Of a stretch of DNA of 64,000 bases, positions 54,670 through 63,000 are shown piece by piece. The notes beneath the pieces are model-generated. The model worked only from the letters and a program-made list of their open reading frames with translations, was not told the origin of the DNA and did not search any database. How positions within the stretch are numbered: the stretch's first letter is position 1; each line of letters starts with the position of its first letter. Both the position numbers and the translations under genes were made by a program. Location: contig CP043547.1 of the NCBI GenBank assembly GCA_009664345.1, positions 806,001 to 870,000 on the forward strand. Reading direction: 5' to 3'. This DNA comes from Planctomycetales bacterium 10988. GTDB taxonomy: Bacteria > Planctomycetota > Planctomycetia > Pirellulales > Pb10988.

Positions 54670-56197
54670 CCCTGAAAAAGTCTTAAAAATTCAATTTTTC
54701 CTGGGTATGATAGCTTTAACACCGGCGAAGGGTAGGGTAAACTTTGCCAGGATTTTCGGCCTTGACCTTGCAAACCTTGCAAACGGAGAACGGTGATGAA
54801 GCCGCCTTTGAACCCAGAGTCGAACCAGCAGGACCTGTTTCGGGCGTCGTTCGAGCAGATTCTCAACCCCGAGCATCCGCTTGTTCGACTCGCCGAGCGG
54901 ATCGATTGGCGGCGGTTTGAGGCGGCGTTCGAGGGCTGTTATGCCGCCGACTTCGGGGCTCCGGCGAAGGCCACCCGGCTGATGGTCGGGCTGCATTATC
55001 TCAAGCACGCCTTCGGCGAGTCGGACGAATCGCTGCTGGATCGTTGGGTGGAAAACCCGTACTGGCAGTGCTTTTGCGGCTTCACGACGATGCAACATGT
55101 GCCGCCGATTCATCCCACCGCGCTCATCAAATGGCGGCAACGCGTCGGGGCCGAACGGCTGCAACAGCTGCTGGAAGAGACCCTCGCTCTGGCCGTTCGT
55201 AGCAAGCAAGTCCGGCCTCAAGAGCTGCGGCAGGTCACCGTCGACACGACCGTGCAGGAGAAAAATATCACGCCGCCGACTCGAAGTTGCTGCTGAAGGC
55301 GATCCACAAACTCGGCAAGGCGGCCAAAACGCGGGGCATTCGCCTGCGGCAATCGTATGTCAACGTCGCCAAGCAGGCCGCCCTGCAAGCGAGTCGTTAT
55401 GCCCACGCCAAGCAGTTCAAGCGGATGCGACGCCGCCTCAAAAAGCTCCGCACTTGCCTCGGTCGGGTGATCCGCGACGTCCGCCGCAAGCAGCCGAAGC
55501 CCGATTTTTCCCTGGAAAAACTGCTGTTCTTGTGCGAACGCGTCCACCGGCAGCAGCCGCATGATAAGCAAAAACTCTACAGCCTCCACGAGCCGGAGGT
55601 GGTTTGCATCAGCAAAGGCAAGGCCCACCGGCGGTACGAATTCGGGCAAAAGATCGCCCTCGCGACGAGCAATCGCGGCAATTGGGTCGTCGGCGTGCGG
55701 CTGTGCGAGGGCAATCCGTACGACGGCCACACCCTCGCCGCGACGCTGCAAACGGTCGAGTCGACGACCGGCCAAGCGGTGAGCGACGCCTTCGTTGACA
55801 AGGGATATCGCGGCCATGATTACCGTGGTCCAGCGAGGGTTCACTTGGCCGGCAGCAGCACGCGAGGCCTGAGTCGGACCCAGAAAAAACGCCGCCGACG
55901 CCGCAACGCGATCGAGCCAAAGATCGGCCACCTCAAGTCGGACCACCTTCTGGGACGTTGCTTTCTCAAGGGCTTGGCCGGTGACGCGATCAACGCGGTC
56001 TTGGCTGGAGCGGCGGCGAACATCCGAAAACTACTTTTGGCTTTCGGGCCTGCGCGGATTGGTTGGCCGTGGCAACAGCTCGCCCTGCTCCTCAAGCTCC
56101 TCAAAGAAGCGTTTACCTGCCCAGCAATGGCTCCCCCCCGAACCCGCACTCCCCTCCTCGCTTGATAAAAGCGAGAAAAAAAGACCTTTTTTCAGGG
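54670..56197 (+). mobile_element. IS5-family insertion sequence
   Basis: A GC-rich element of about 1.53 kb. Imperfect terminal inverted repeats are CCCTGAAAAAGTC (54670-54682) and the complement of CCCTGAAAAAAGGTC (56183-56197). The single transposase gene inside is frameshifted. No clear target duplication was seen, because its right end abuts a second, truncated element. Confidence 0.75.
54796..56165 (+). pseudogene. frameshifted IS5-family transposase
   Basis: The first part (54796-55296) gives RLMVGLHYLKHAFGESDESL, NPYWQCFCG, HPTALIKWRQRVG and the DDE-type VDTTVQ. The second part (from about 55278) continues in another frame with DSKLLLKAIHKLG, the second catalytic block VDKGYRGHD and EPKIGHLKSDH. 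The frames do not join. Near 55270-55283 the expected ITxPTDSK peptide is missing about four bases. The ATG at 54796 has a GGAG ribosome site. The break makes a full-length enzyme unlikely unless frameshifting occurs, though there is no slippery site exactly there. Confidence 0.8.
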
Positions 56198-56678
56198 ACG
56201 ACCAAGTAGCGTTGAATGATCGCCAGTTTGAGCATGCCGGCATAGTTGAGGGCGGTTTTCTCGAAGCGTGCGAAGACGCGACGGCATTCTTTCAGCCAGC
56301 CGATGACGCGCTCGATGAGGTTGCGGCGGCGGTATTGAGCGGGATCGAACTCGGCCGCTCGCCGGTTTCGTTCGCTCGACTTGGAGGGGATCACCGGAGT
56401 GATTCCTAGCGACTCCAGGAGCTCGTCGATCCAATCTGCTCGGTAGGCTTTATCGCCCGCTAGCCGCATCGGCCAGGCCAGCGGTTGACCGCACGAGTCG
56501 ATCAACTCCTCCTCGGCACGTTCGAGCAACGGCTCCAGCGCGGTGCTCTCGTGGGCTTGTCCGGCAGTGAGATGGAAGGCCAGCGGATGTCCCTGCCCGT
56601 CGCACAGGAGGTGAATTTTCGTGGAAAAACCCCCGCGAGAACGGCCTAAGGCGTGGTCGCTTGGTTCGTGCGGGTCGC
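56113..56678 (-). pseudogene. IS427-group transposase orfB, 3' truncated
   Basis: Continues orfA after a -1 shift: SDPHEPSDHALGRSRGGF leads into STKIHLLCDGQGHPL, AGDKAY (second DDE Asp) and LIERVIGWLKECRRVFARFEKTALNY (with the Glu). After QRYL the frame runs out into the neighbouring IS and stops at 56113, so the natural last residues and inverted repeat are lost. Confidence 0.75.
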
Positions 56679-57023
56679 TTTTTTGCCGCCGCCTGCCGCA
56701 CAACGATGGGCTCGGACGGAGGTCCCGTCGACGCACCACAGTTCGCCCTCGATCGCCCCGGTATCGAGGTAGGCCGCTCGCAACCGATCGAGAATCTGGT
56801 CGAGCGTCCCGTCGGCATTCCAGGCATTGAAGCGGTAATAAATCGTCTGCCATGGTCCGTACTCCGCGGGGAGGTCTCGCCAAGGAGACCCGGTCCGCAA
56901 GACCCACAAAATGGCGTTGATCACCTGGCGTCGATTCTTCGGCGGCCGCCCGGTCCGTTGGGGTTGAGGGAACAGATCGTGGATACATTCCCACTGATCG
57001 TCGGACAGTTGATGGCGTGGCAT
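56646..57023 (-). CDS. IS427-group transposase orfA
   Basis: A 125-residue N-terminal transposase part. It begins with RHQLSDDQWECIHDLFP and includes the family blocks GRPPKNRRQVINAILWVLRTG, DLPAEYGPWQTIYYRF and CVDGTSVRAHRC, the last with the first DDE Asp. The GGGAG ribosome site sits before ATG 57023. It ends 17 codons past the DDE Asp in its own frame, while orfB continues in the -1 frame after the A6 run at 56679-56684. Confidence 0.85.
   Translation of the reverse strand: MPRHQLSDDQWECIHDLFPQPQRTGRPPKNRRQVINAILWVLRTGSPWRDLPAEYGPWQTIYYRFNAWNADGTLDQILDRLRAAYLDTGAIEGELWCVDGTSVRAHRCAAGGGKKATRTNQATTP
56678..56685 (-). promoter_or_regulatory. A6 slippery site for -1 frameshifting
   Basis: On the minus strand GGC-AAA-AAA-GCG can slip back one base to read AAA-AGC-GAC, joining orfA's GGGKK to orfB's SDPHEPSDHALGR. 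This is the usual place and kind of slippery tract in IS427-group elements. Confidence 0.75.
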
Positions 57024-57141
57024 GAGGATCTCCCTGGCGAAAGAAACGAGTTCCTTCCAGTCTGAGAAAGTGCGAACAGAGATGCAAGTACCTTTTCAGA
57101 CAGAGCCTAGACTGAGCATCAGTTCCGTCAATGAAGGTCGA

Positions 57142-57255
57142 CTATTGGATTCCCAATCCGGTAAATAATTTATCAACGTCTTCTTGCTAAATTTTCTCGG
57201 GTTGGAATGTGTCCAATTTCTTATCATCCGCAATGTCAGAAGTATCCGACCGTAA
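57142..57255 (-). pseudogene. remnant of a third giant-protein 3' end
   Basis: On the minus strand the bases decode, with one frame break, to SDTSD-IADDKKLDTFQPEK followed by EDVDKLFTGLGIQ and a TAG (57142-57144). This matches the last ~45 residues of the neighbouring giant protein (SDTSD, DTFKPKK, EEIDKLFTGLGIE), though the DEVDEFYQS stretch is lost. It therefore represents either a tandem duplication of the 3' end or the last trace of another family gene destroyed by the IS insertions beside it. Confidence 0.7.
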
Positions 57256-57259
57256 GCTT

Positions 57260-60200
57260 CTATTCAATTCCCAAACCGGTGAAGAGTTTATCAATTTCTT
57301 CTGAGGATTGATAGAATTCATCGACTTCATCATACCAACTTTTCTTTGGTTTGAAAGTGTCACTATTGACATTTTTTATAGTGTCAGAAGTGTCAGATAT
57401 TGAAGTGTTTAAGTTATTGACACTGTCAGACTTAAAACTGTCAGAAAATGTGGTGGAAGTTGGTGAAGGGTCTTCGATCGGGATGTAGCTGATGCCGCTG
57501 GCGATGAAGAGACCATCGGTATTGGTCGGCGAACCTGAGAAGAAGTTGGAAAGGTCGGAAAGATCAACACCGCTGAAAGCTCGGGTGTGAGGGCCTCCGG
57601 AAGAACCGGGAACCGTGATGATGTCGGCAAAGCCGTCTTGATTTAAATCAGCACTTCCCACTCGAACGCCACCGACGAAGTTCGGATGGTAAGCGTAAAA
57701 GTTTTGCAGTGTGGAACCATCGGCGGAGCTAAAAGCTTGAATATGCGGACCACCGCCGGCACCGGGCGAAGTGATGATATCGTCGAAGCCATCGCCGTTC
57801 ACATCACCGGTAGCGACATAAAGACCGGTTAAAACATTCGGAGCATAAGCATAGAAGTTGGTCACTGGACCGGGCATTTGCTCGCCGGTCATGCCGTTGA
57901 TCACGCGAACATGGGGACCACCACCAGGACCAGGAGTCGTGATGATTTCAGCGAAGCCATCGCCGTTGATATCTCCCGTGGCAATGCGAACGCCGACGGT
58001 GACATTCGGAGCGTAGGCGTAAAACTCGGTGATCACGTCGCCAGTCAGTCCGTTATAGACTTTTAGGTGCGGACCACCACCGGCATCGGGAGCGGTAATG
58101 ATATCGTCGTACCCATCGTCGTTCACATCGCCCACCGCCACGAAAACACCCGTTGTTACATTCGGAGCATAGGCATAAAAGTTATTGAGCCCGCCCGTGA
58201 TTAGTTGTCCGGTCCGGCTATCGAAGACTTGCACATGTGGGCCACCGCCCGGTCCGGCAGCCGTGATGATATCGAGTATCCCATCACCGTTGATATCGCC
58301 CGTCGCGACACGAACCCCGCCAGTGAAGGCACCATAAGGCATAAAACTCAAAAGTTCATTGCCGGAAGGATCGAAGACCCGAACAGTAGCAGGACCACCT
58401 GCATCGGTCCCGGTGACAATCAGCGGGGTTTCGTCGATGGCGTTGTAAGTAATCGTCGCCGAATCCCCAACGTTGTCATTCATGGCCGCATCTTGAGCCA
58501 CGCCATCGGCGACCGTCACGGTGACGTCGGTATCTTCGGCATCCGTAGTGACTTCGAGGGTGTAGAGGAAATCATCGAGAGTCGTAAAGGTTCCTGCCGT
58601 TCCACCTGTCACCATGATGTCCCCGGCATCAAAGCCGATCACATCTTCGTAAAAGAAGAACGTAAAAAGGATTGGATCGTCGTTGGTTTCGCCTATATCG
58701 GGTGTGGTGATTGCCAACGTCGGAGCGGTGCTGTCGTACTCGATGGTCGCCATGTCCCCGACGAGTAAATTCCCAGCTGCATCTTCAGCGGCTTCATTGG
58801 CAACACTCACCGTGACGTCACCATCGGCATCTGGGGTAACGTCGATCGTATAAGTATCCTCATCGACCATGGTGAAGTTACTACCAACCCCACCGGTGAT
58901 GGTGATATCGCCTTCGATGAACTCAAAGATCTCTTCGGAAAACTCCAAGGTGAACGTGATCGGGGTGTTGTTCGTGACTCCGCTATCGGGAGTGATGATC
59001 AATGTCGGAGCGGTCCCGTCATAGGTGACCGTGGCACTTTCAACTTGGTTGCCATTGCCAGCGGCGTCCGTGGCTCCATAGGCCAAAGCATTGACAATCA
59101 CATCCCCATCAGCCATTGCGGTGACTTGTAGGGTATAGATATCGCCATCGACCATCGTGAAGGTGCCCTTACTGCCATTGATGACCATCACATCATCGGC
59201 AGTAAAGTCAAAGACCTCCTCAGAAAATTCGAAAGTAAAGACCGTCGTTGCCACATTGGTCAACAGATTATTCGGCGTGACAACGACCGTCGGAGCAGTT
59301 CCGTCATAAATAACCGTAATACCATCACCAACAAGTAGATTCCCGGCGACATCTTCTGCAGAATCATCCGCCACTGAAACAGTGATTTCGCCTTCGGCGG
59401 TTGGGGTGACTTCGATGGTATAAATATCCCCATCAACCATCGTAAAGTTACTACCCATCCCACCGGTGATTACAATGTCTGATTCTATAAAATCGACAAT
59501 TTCTTCAGAAAATTCAAACGTGAAGAGAACCGGATTGTTGTTAGTTGCATTGCCATCCGGCGTGATGTTAACAACTGGGACAGTGCCATCATAAACGATT
59601 GACGCACTTGCGGAGAGATTTCCATTTCCTGAAGCGTCGTGGAATGATTGTTGATTGATAGAAAAGATTACCTCTCCATCAGAGTTAGGTGTTACATTGA
59701 TGGCAAAGGTATCTTCGTCAAGAACGGCTAAAGCGCCAGTAACACCATTCGTGATCTGTATATCGTTTGAATCGAAATCATAAGGAACTTCTGAGAAGTC
59801 TAAAATAAACTGAATTGAATTATTGTTAAAGATACCACTGTCAGGAGTAATGGTTATTGAAGGTGAAATGTCATCTTCTAACACCCAAAGTTCATTATCC
59901 GAATCTTGATTAAATCCTGAAAAGAATAAAGTGCCATTAACGTTGGTCATGTAACGAGGCAGGGAAGAAAAGGTACCTTCAACGTTCTCAAAGGCTAACT
60001 CCGTAGTGGTAAATGGCTGAGAGCTTTTGAATAAACCCACGGCACTATGAGATATAGGAGAATGAAAATACAAGGTATTGTTCGCTTCTGATAACTCCCA
60101 AGACCTAGAGTTTCTGAGCTTCTCCGTGCCCAGGGAAGTCCCATCGGTTTTCCACAAAGATCTATCACTCGTGGGGTAAGCAGAAAAGAATAATACATCC

Positions 60201-62395
60201 TTCACTTTGGTAAGGAGAGCGGGAGTAGAACTTGCGATTCCCGGTTCAAGATCTATAAGTTGATACGTTGTACTTGAAGTTCCTTCACTTCGCCATAATT
60301 CATTTCCATGAACCCCATCATTTGCTCTAAATAACAATATGCCATTGAAATTTGTCAATTCCCCAGGATAGGAACTACCACTTCCGGGAAAAATATCTTT
60401 GATTCGAACCGATCCTGTTGTGCCGATTAGACGCCAAAGTTCCGTTCCCGAATATCCATTATTTGCGCTAAAGTATAATGTATCGTTTACATTAACGAGC
60501 CAAGCGGGATAGGAACCTTCACTTCCACTTCGAAGATTATTCACTAACTGTGTATTGAACGTGGTTCCGTTGCTTCTCCATAGCTCATATCCATGGGAGC
60601 CGTCGTTTGCACTAAAATAGAGAAGCCCATGGAAATTTGTTAAGAATGAAGGGAAGGAATTGTTTGGACCTGGATGGATATCTCGAACCAACTGAGTTCC
60701 TTCAGAAGTACCATCACTCATCCAAAGTTCATAACCGTGTAGACCATCATTGGCAGTAAAGAATAGTGTACCGTTCACATTCACCAAGTAGCGTGGACTA
60801 GAGCTTTGTGTAGAAGGTTGAATATCCTTGACTAGCTGAGTTCCAAGTGTAGTCCCATCACTTTTCCAAAGTTCACTGCCATGAGCTTGGTCTGAAGCTC
60901 GAAAAAACAAAGTGCCATTTAAATTAACAAGATCGCCAGGAGAAGAGCTCGTAGGGACTGGGTTGATATTATTGACTAGAAGTGTGCCTAGAAAAGTGCC
61001 ATTACTTTTCCATAGCTCCACCCCATGTGATCCATCGTTGGCCTGAAAGAACAAGGTTCCATTTATATTTGTGAGATACTGAGGAGAAGAGCTGAAACCT
61101 CCGGTCAATATGTCCCTGACCAACTGAGTTCCACCACTCGTTCCATTACTCATCCAAAGCTCGGTACCCTCCGATCCATTGTTCGCCTGAAAGAATAAAG
61201 TTCCATTCACGTTTGTAAGATGCTTAGGCAAAGAGCTGCCATCGCTAGAAAGAAAATCTTTTACAAACTGGGTTCCAGAACTTGTCCCATCGCTTTTCCA
61301 AAGTTCGATGCCATTTAATCCATTGTTCACGATGAAGAAAAGCGACCCGTTCACAGCTGTAAGATATTGAGGATGGGAACTAAGGTTGCTGCTTGGTATG
61401 TCTTGAACAAACAGCGTTCCAGCGTTCGTGCCATCGCTCATCCAGAGTTCACTACCATGAGCTTGATCTGAAGCTCGAAAGAACAAGGTTCCATTGACGT
61501 TTGTCAGCCCGTTAGGATTTGAACTCTCATACCCAGTACGAATATCCTTGAGGAGATAGGTGCCATCGCTTGTTCCATTGCTTCTCCATAGTTCTCTTCC
61601 TTCTCCCTGTGTTTCAGCTGAAAAGAACAATACCCCATTTACATTGGTTAACGACTCCAATCGATAGCTTGTAGAATATTGGTAATGAATGTCCTTAACG
61701 CGAACTGTGCCGGAACTGGTTCCATCACTCATCCAAAGATCAAATTCGTCGGTAGCCTCAAAGAATAGAGTGCCATTTATATTCGTCAGCTGGCTCGGCA
61801 GTGAATGCCCACTTCCTGGAGTAATATCTTTAACCAGTTGAGTTCCCGCACTCGTTCCGTCGCTTTTCCAGAGCTCGATCCCATTTGAACCATCATTAGC
61901 ACGAAAAAATAATGTTCCATTAACCTCTGTTAGCTCGAAGAGCTGAGAACTTCTGCTGCCAGGGCGAATGTCCTTCACGAGCTGGGTGCCTTCTGAGCTT
62001 CCATCGCTTCTCCAAAGCTCTTCCCCATTCCTGCCGTCATTCGCGATAAAGAATAGAGTGTCTGCGACATTGGTGAGAAATTTCGGAGAAGAACTTACAC
62101 CAAAGGCCCGAATGTTCTTGATCAATTGAGTCCCGGCGCTACTTCCATCGCTCATCCACAATTCACGGCCATACGAACCATCATTGGCTACGAAAAATGC
62201 AGTATCGTTGACCTCTGTAAACCCGGAAGGATCGGATGGATTTCCTGTTTGATTAATATCAATCAGAAAGGGTTCCGCAGCCAGGAGGTGACGATCTTCG
62301 AGCGATTCGAGTTGAAGAGGAGTTTCTTTTTGCTGGCGAAGGCGGGTGCGATGGTTGCATTCAAAGTGCTGGGAGAGGGGATTGAACCAGGTCAT
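57260..62395 (-). CDS. giant LEPR-XLL / ELWxxDGT / Ig-like / FG-GAP surface protein, 1711 aa
   Basis: A paralog of the 47177-54343 gene in convergent orientation. The N terminus has LESLEDRHLLA (about 29-39). About 15 ELWxxDGT units, the last ones degenerate, fill 55-835. Five Ig-like units of 95 residues (about 843-1320) follow, then about six FG-GAP blades (GDINGDGILD, GDVNDDGYDD, GDINGDGFAE) and the tail DEVDEFYQSSEEIDKLF plus GLGIE (1687-1711). Compared with the larger paralog it has seven fewer Ig units, so the Ig array evolves by unit gain and loss. A Ser/Thr/Asp-rich linker (about 1650-1686) precedes the tail. Start is the ATG at 62395; no strong ribosome site is seen. Confidence 0.92.
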   Translation of the reverse strand: MTWFNPLSQHFECNHRTRLRQQKETPLQLESLEDRHLLAAEPFLIDINQTGNPSDPSGFTEVNDTAFFVANDGSYGRELWMSDGSSAGTQLIKNIRAFGVSSSPKFLTNVADTLFFIANDGRNGEELWRSDGSSEGTQLVKDIRPGSRSSQLFELTEVNGTLFFRANDGSNGIELWKSDGTSAGTQLVKDITPGSGHSLPSQLTNINGTLFFEATDEFDLWMSDGTSSGTVRVKDIHYQYSTSYRLESLTNVNGVLFFSAETQGEGRELWRSNGTSDGTYLLKDIRTGYESSNPNGLTNVNGTLFFRASDQAHGSELWMSDGTNAGTLFVQDIPSSNLSSHPQYLTAVNGSLFFIVNNGLNGIELWKSDGTSSGTQFVKDFLSSDGSSLPKHLTNVNGTLFFQANNGSEGTELWMSNGTSGGTQLVRDILTGGFSSSPQYLTNINGTLFFQANDGSHGVELWKSNGTFLGTLLVNNINPVPTSSSPGDLVNLNGTLFFRASDQAHGSELWKSDGTTLGTQLVKDIQPSTQSSSPRYLVNVNGTLFFTANDGLHGYELWMSDGTSEGTQLVRDIHPGPNNSFPSFLTNFHGLLYFSANDGSHGYELWRSNGTTFNTQLVNNLRSGSEGSYPAWLVNVNDTLYFSANNGYSGTELWRLIGTTGSVRIKDIFPGSGSSYPGELTNFNGILLFRANDGVHGNELWRSEGTSSTTYQLIDLEPGIASSTPALLTKVKDVLFFSAYPTSDRSLWKTDGTSLGTEKLRNSRSWELSEANNTLYFHSPISHSAVGLFKSSQPFTTTELAFENVEGTFSSLPRYMTNVNGTLFFSGFNQDSDNELWVLEDDISPSITITPDSGIFNNNSIQFILDFSEVPYDFDSNDIQITNGVTGALAVLDEDTFAINVTPNSDGEVIFSINQQSFHDASGNGNLSASASIVYDGTVPVVNITPDGNATNNNPVLFTFEFSEEIVDFIESDIVITGGMGSNFTMVDGDIYTIEVTPTAEGEITVSVADDSAEDVAGNLLVGDGITVIYDGTAPTVVVTPNNLLTNVATTVFTFEFSEEVFDFTADDVMVINGSKGTFTMVDGDIYTLQVTAMADGDVIVNALAYGATDAAGNGNQVESATVTYDGTAPTLIITPDSGVTNNTPITFTLEFSEEIFEFIEGDITITGGVGSNFTMVDEDTYTIDVTPDADGDVTVSVANEAAEDAAGNLLVGDMATIEYDSTAPTLAITTPDIGETNDDPILFTFFFYEDVIGFDAGDIMVTGGTAGTFTTLDDFLYTLEVTTDAEDTDVTVTVADGVAQDAAMNDNVGDSATITYNAIDETPLIVTGTDAGGPATVRVFDPSGNELLSFMPYGAFTGGVRVATGDINGDGILDIITAAGPGGGPHVQVFDSRTGQLITGGLNNFYAYAPNVTTGVFVAVGDVNDDGYDDIITAPDAGGGPHLKVYNGLTGDVITEFYAYAPNVTVGVRIATGDINGDGFAEIITTPGPGGGPHVRVINGMTGEQMPGPVTNFYAYAPNVLTGLYVATGDVNGDGFDDIITSPGAGGGPHIQAFSSADGSTLQNFYAYHPNFVGGVRVGSADLNQDGFADIITVPGSSGGPHTRAFSGVDLSDLSNFFSGSPTNTDGLFIASGISYIPIEDPSPTSTTFSDSFKSDSVNNLNTSISDTSDTIKNVNSDTFKPKKSWYDEVDEFYQSSEEIDKLFTGLGIE
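58437..59866 (-). repeat. five Ig-like repeats of the 1711-aa protein
   Basis: Five 95-codon units homologous to those of the larger paralog (PxxxITPDxGxTN, FTFEFSEE, VTVSVA). They are more divergent from one another than the 12 units in the larger gene, with no visible recent block duplication. Confidence 0.85.
59885..62230 (-). repeat. ELWxxDGT array of the 1711-aa protein
   Basis: About 15 recognisable units of ELWxSDGTxxGTxLVKDI type, the last two or three degenerate (for example SLWKTDGT and a unit without ELW). Confidence 0.85.
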
Positions 62396-63000
62396 TGAAG
62401 AGGCTGCCTTGCAAAGAGGTGGGGGGAACCTTTAATAGCAATTTAATTCCTGTATGATACCTCTTTCGCCAGAGAGGGTAAACGGCAAAAGCCATCTTCT
62501 CCTAAAACACACCAATTATTTTAGGCTGGCAAAAACTTGCAGATCTATATGATCTCTCTGTAGTCGACTGATTCCTCAACCATCTACACAGCTATCACCC
62601 TAAAGGAAATCAAAGTCTGTCAGTGTTGAGAACATTGGCTATATCTGTAGAGAATGGTTGGTGCATAACGAGGGTTAAGACGAATCTGCTTTATGACCAA
62701 AATGCTGAACAACGAACGATTGAGCCTCAATCAGATGGAAAAATTGTTTTACGCCCTGGCCTCAGATCACTCCCCTGGGAAGTCTAATCCGTCATAAGTT
62801 CTTCTATGACAGGGATTAAGTCTATAGGAATTGTCTCGACACCACAGCTAAAAAGTTCAACTGGTGTCCAGTCACCCCGACTTTTCCTAAATCTAGTATG
62901 AACAACGACTTACGTACCTGCAGCTCTTCTGCAGTGCAGCCCGAAACCGAAGCATTTGGAGGGTAGTACTACCCTCGGACTTTGGCACAAGGTTTGCACT
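62396..63000. other. intergenic region before the recombinase
   Basis: A 605-base AT-rich gap between the giant gene's start and the recombinase. It holds the 18-bp palindrome at 62959-62976. A 34-codon frame (62693-62797, MTKMLNNERL start) is the only possible small gene; it has no ribosome site and no recognised homology, so it is not called. Confidence 0.55.
62959..62976. promoter_or_regulatory. 18-bp perfect palindrome upstream of the recombinase
   Basis: GAGGGTAGT followed directly by ACTACCCTC forms a perfect 18-bp dyad with its centre about 33 bases before the recombinase ATG. It could be an operator, a recombinase-binding arm site or an RNA hairpin. There is no T tract to make it a terminator. 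Confidence 0.55.

Larger units (their letters stand above)
56198..57110 (-). mobile_element. truncated IS5-family (IS427 group) element
   Basis: Two overlapping frames (orfA and orfB) and GC-rich composition mark an IS427-group element oriented leftward. Its 3' end is cut: the transposase diverges after LAIIQRYL, exactly where the neighbouring element's inverted repeat begins (56197/56198). The outer right end is near 57100-57110 (GTCTGAAAAGGT on the minus strand) but was not defined precisely. Confidence 0.7.

Noticed and set aside
55218-55946. A 242-codon minus-strand frame within the IS5-type element
   Set aside because: Antisense of the transposase in GC-rich DNA, where chance frames are common.
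62693-62797. A 34-codon frame upstream of the recombinase
   Set aside because: No ribosome site, no homology recognised and short enough to be chance.
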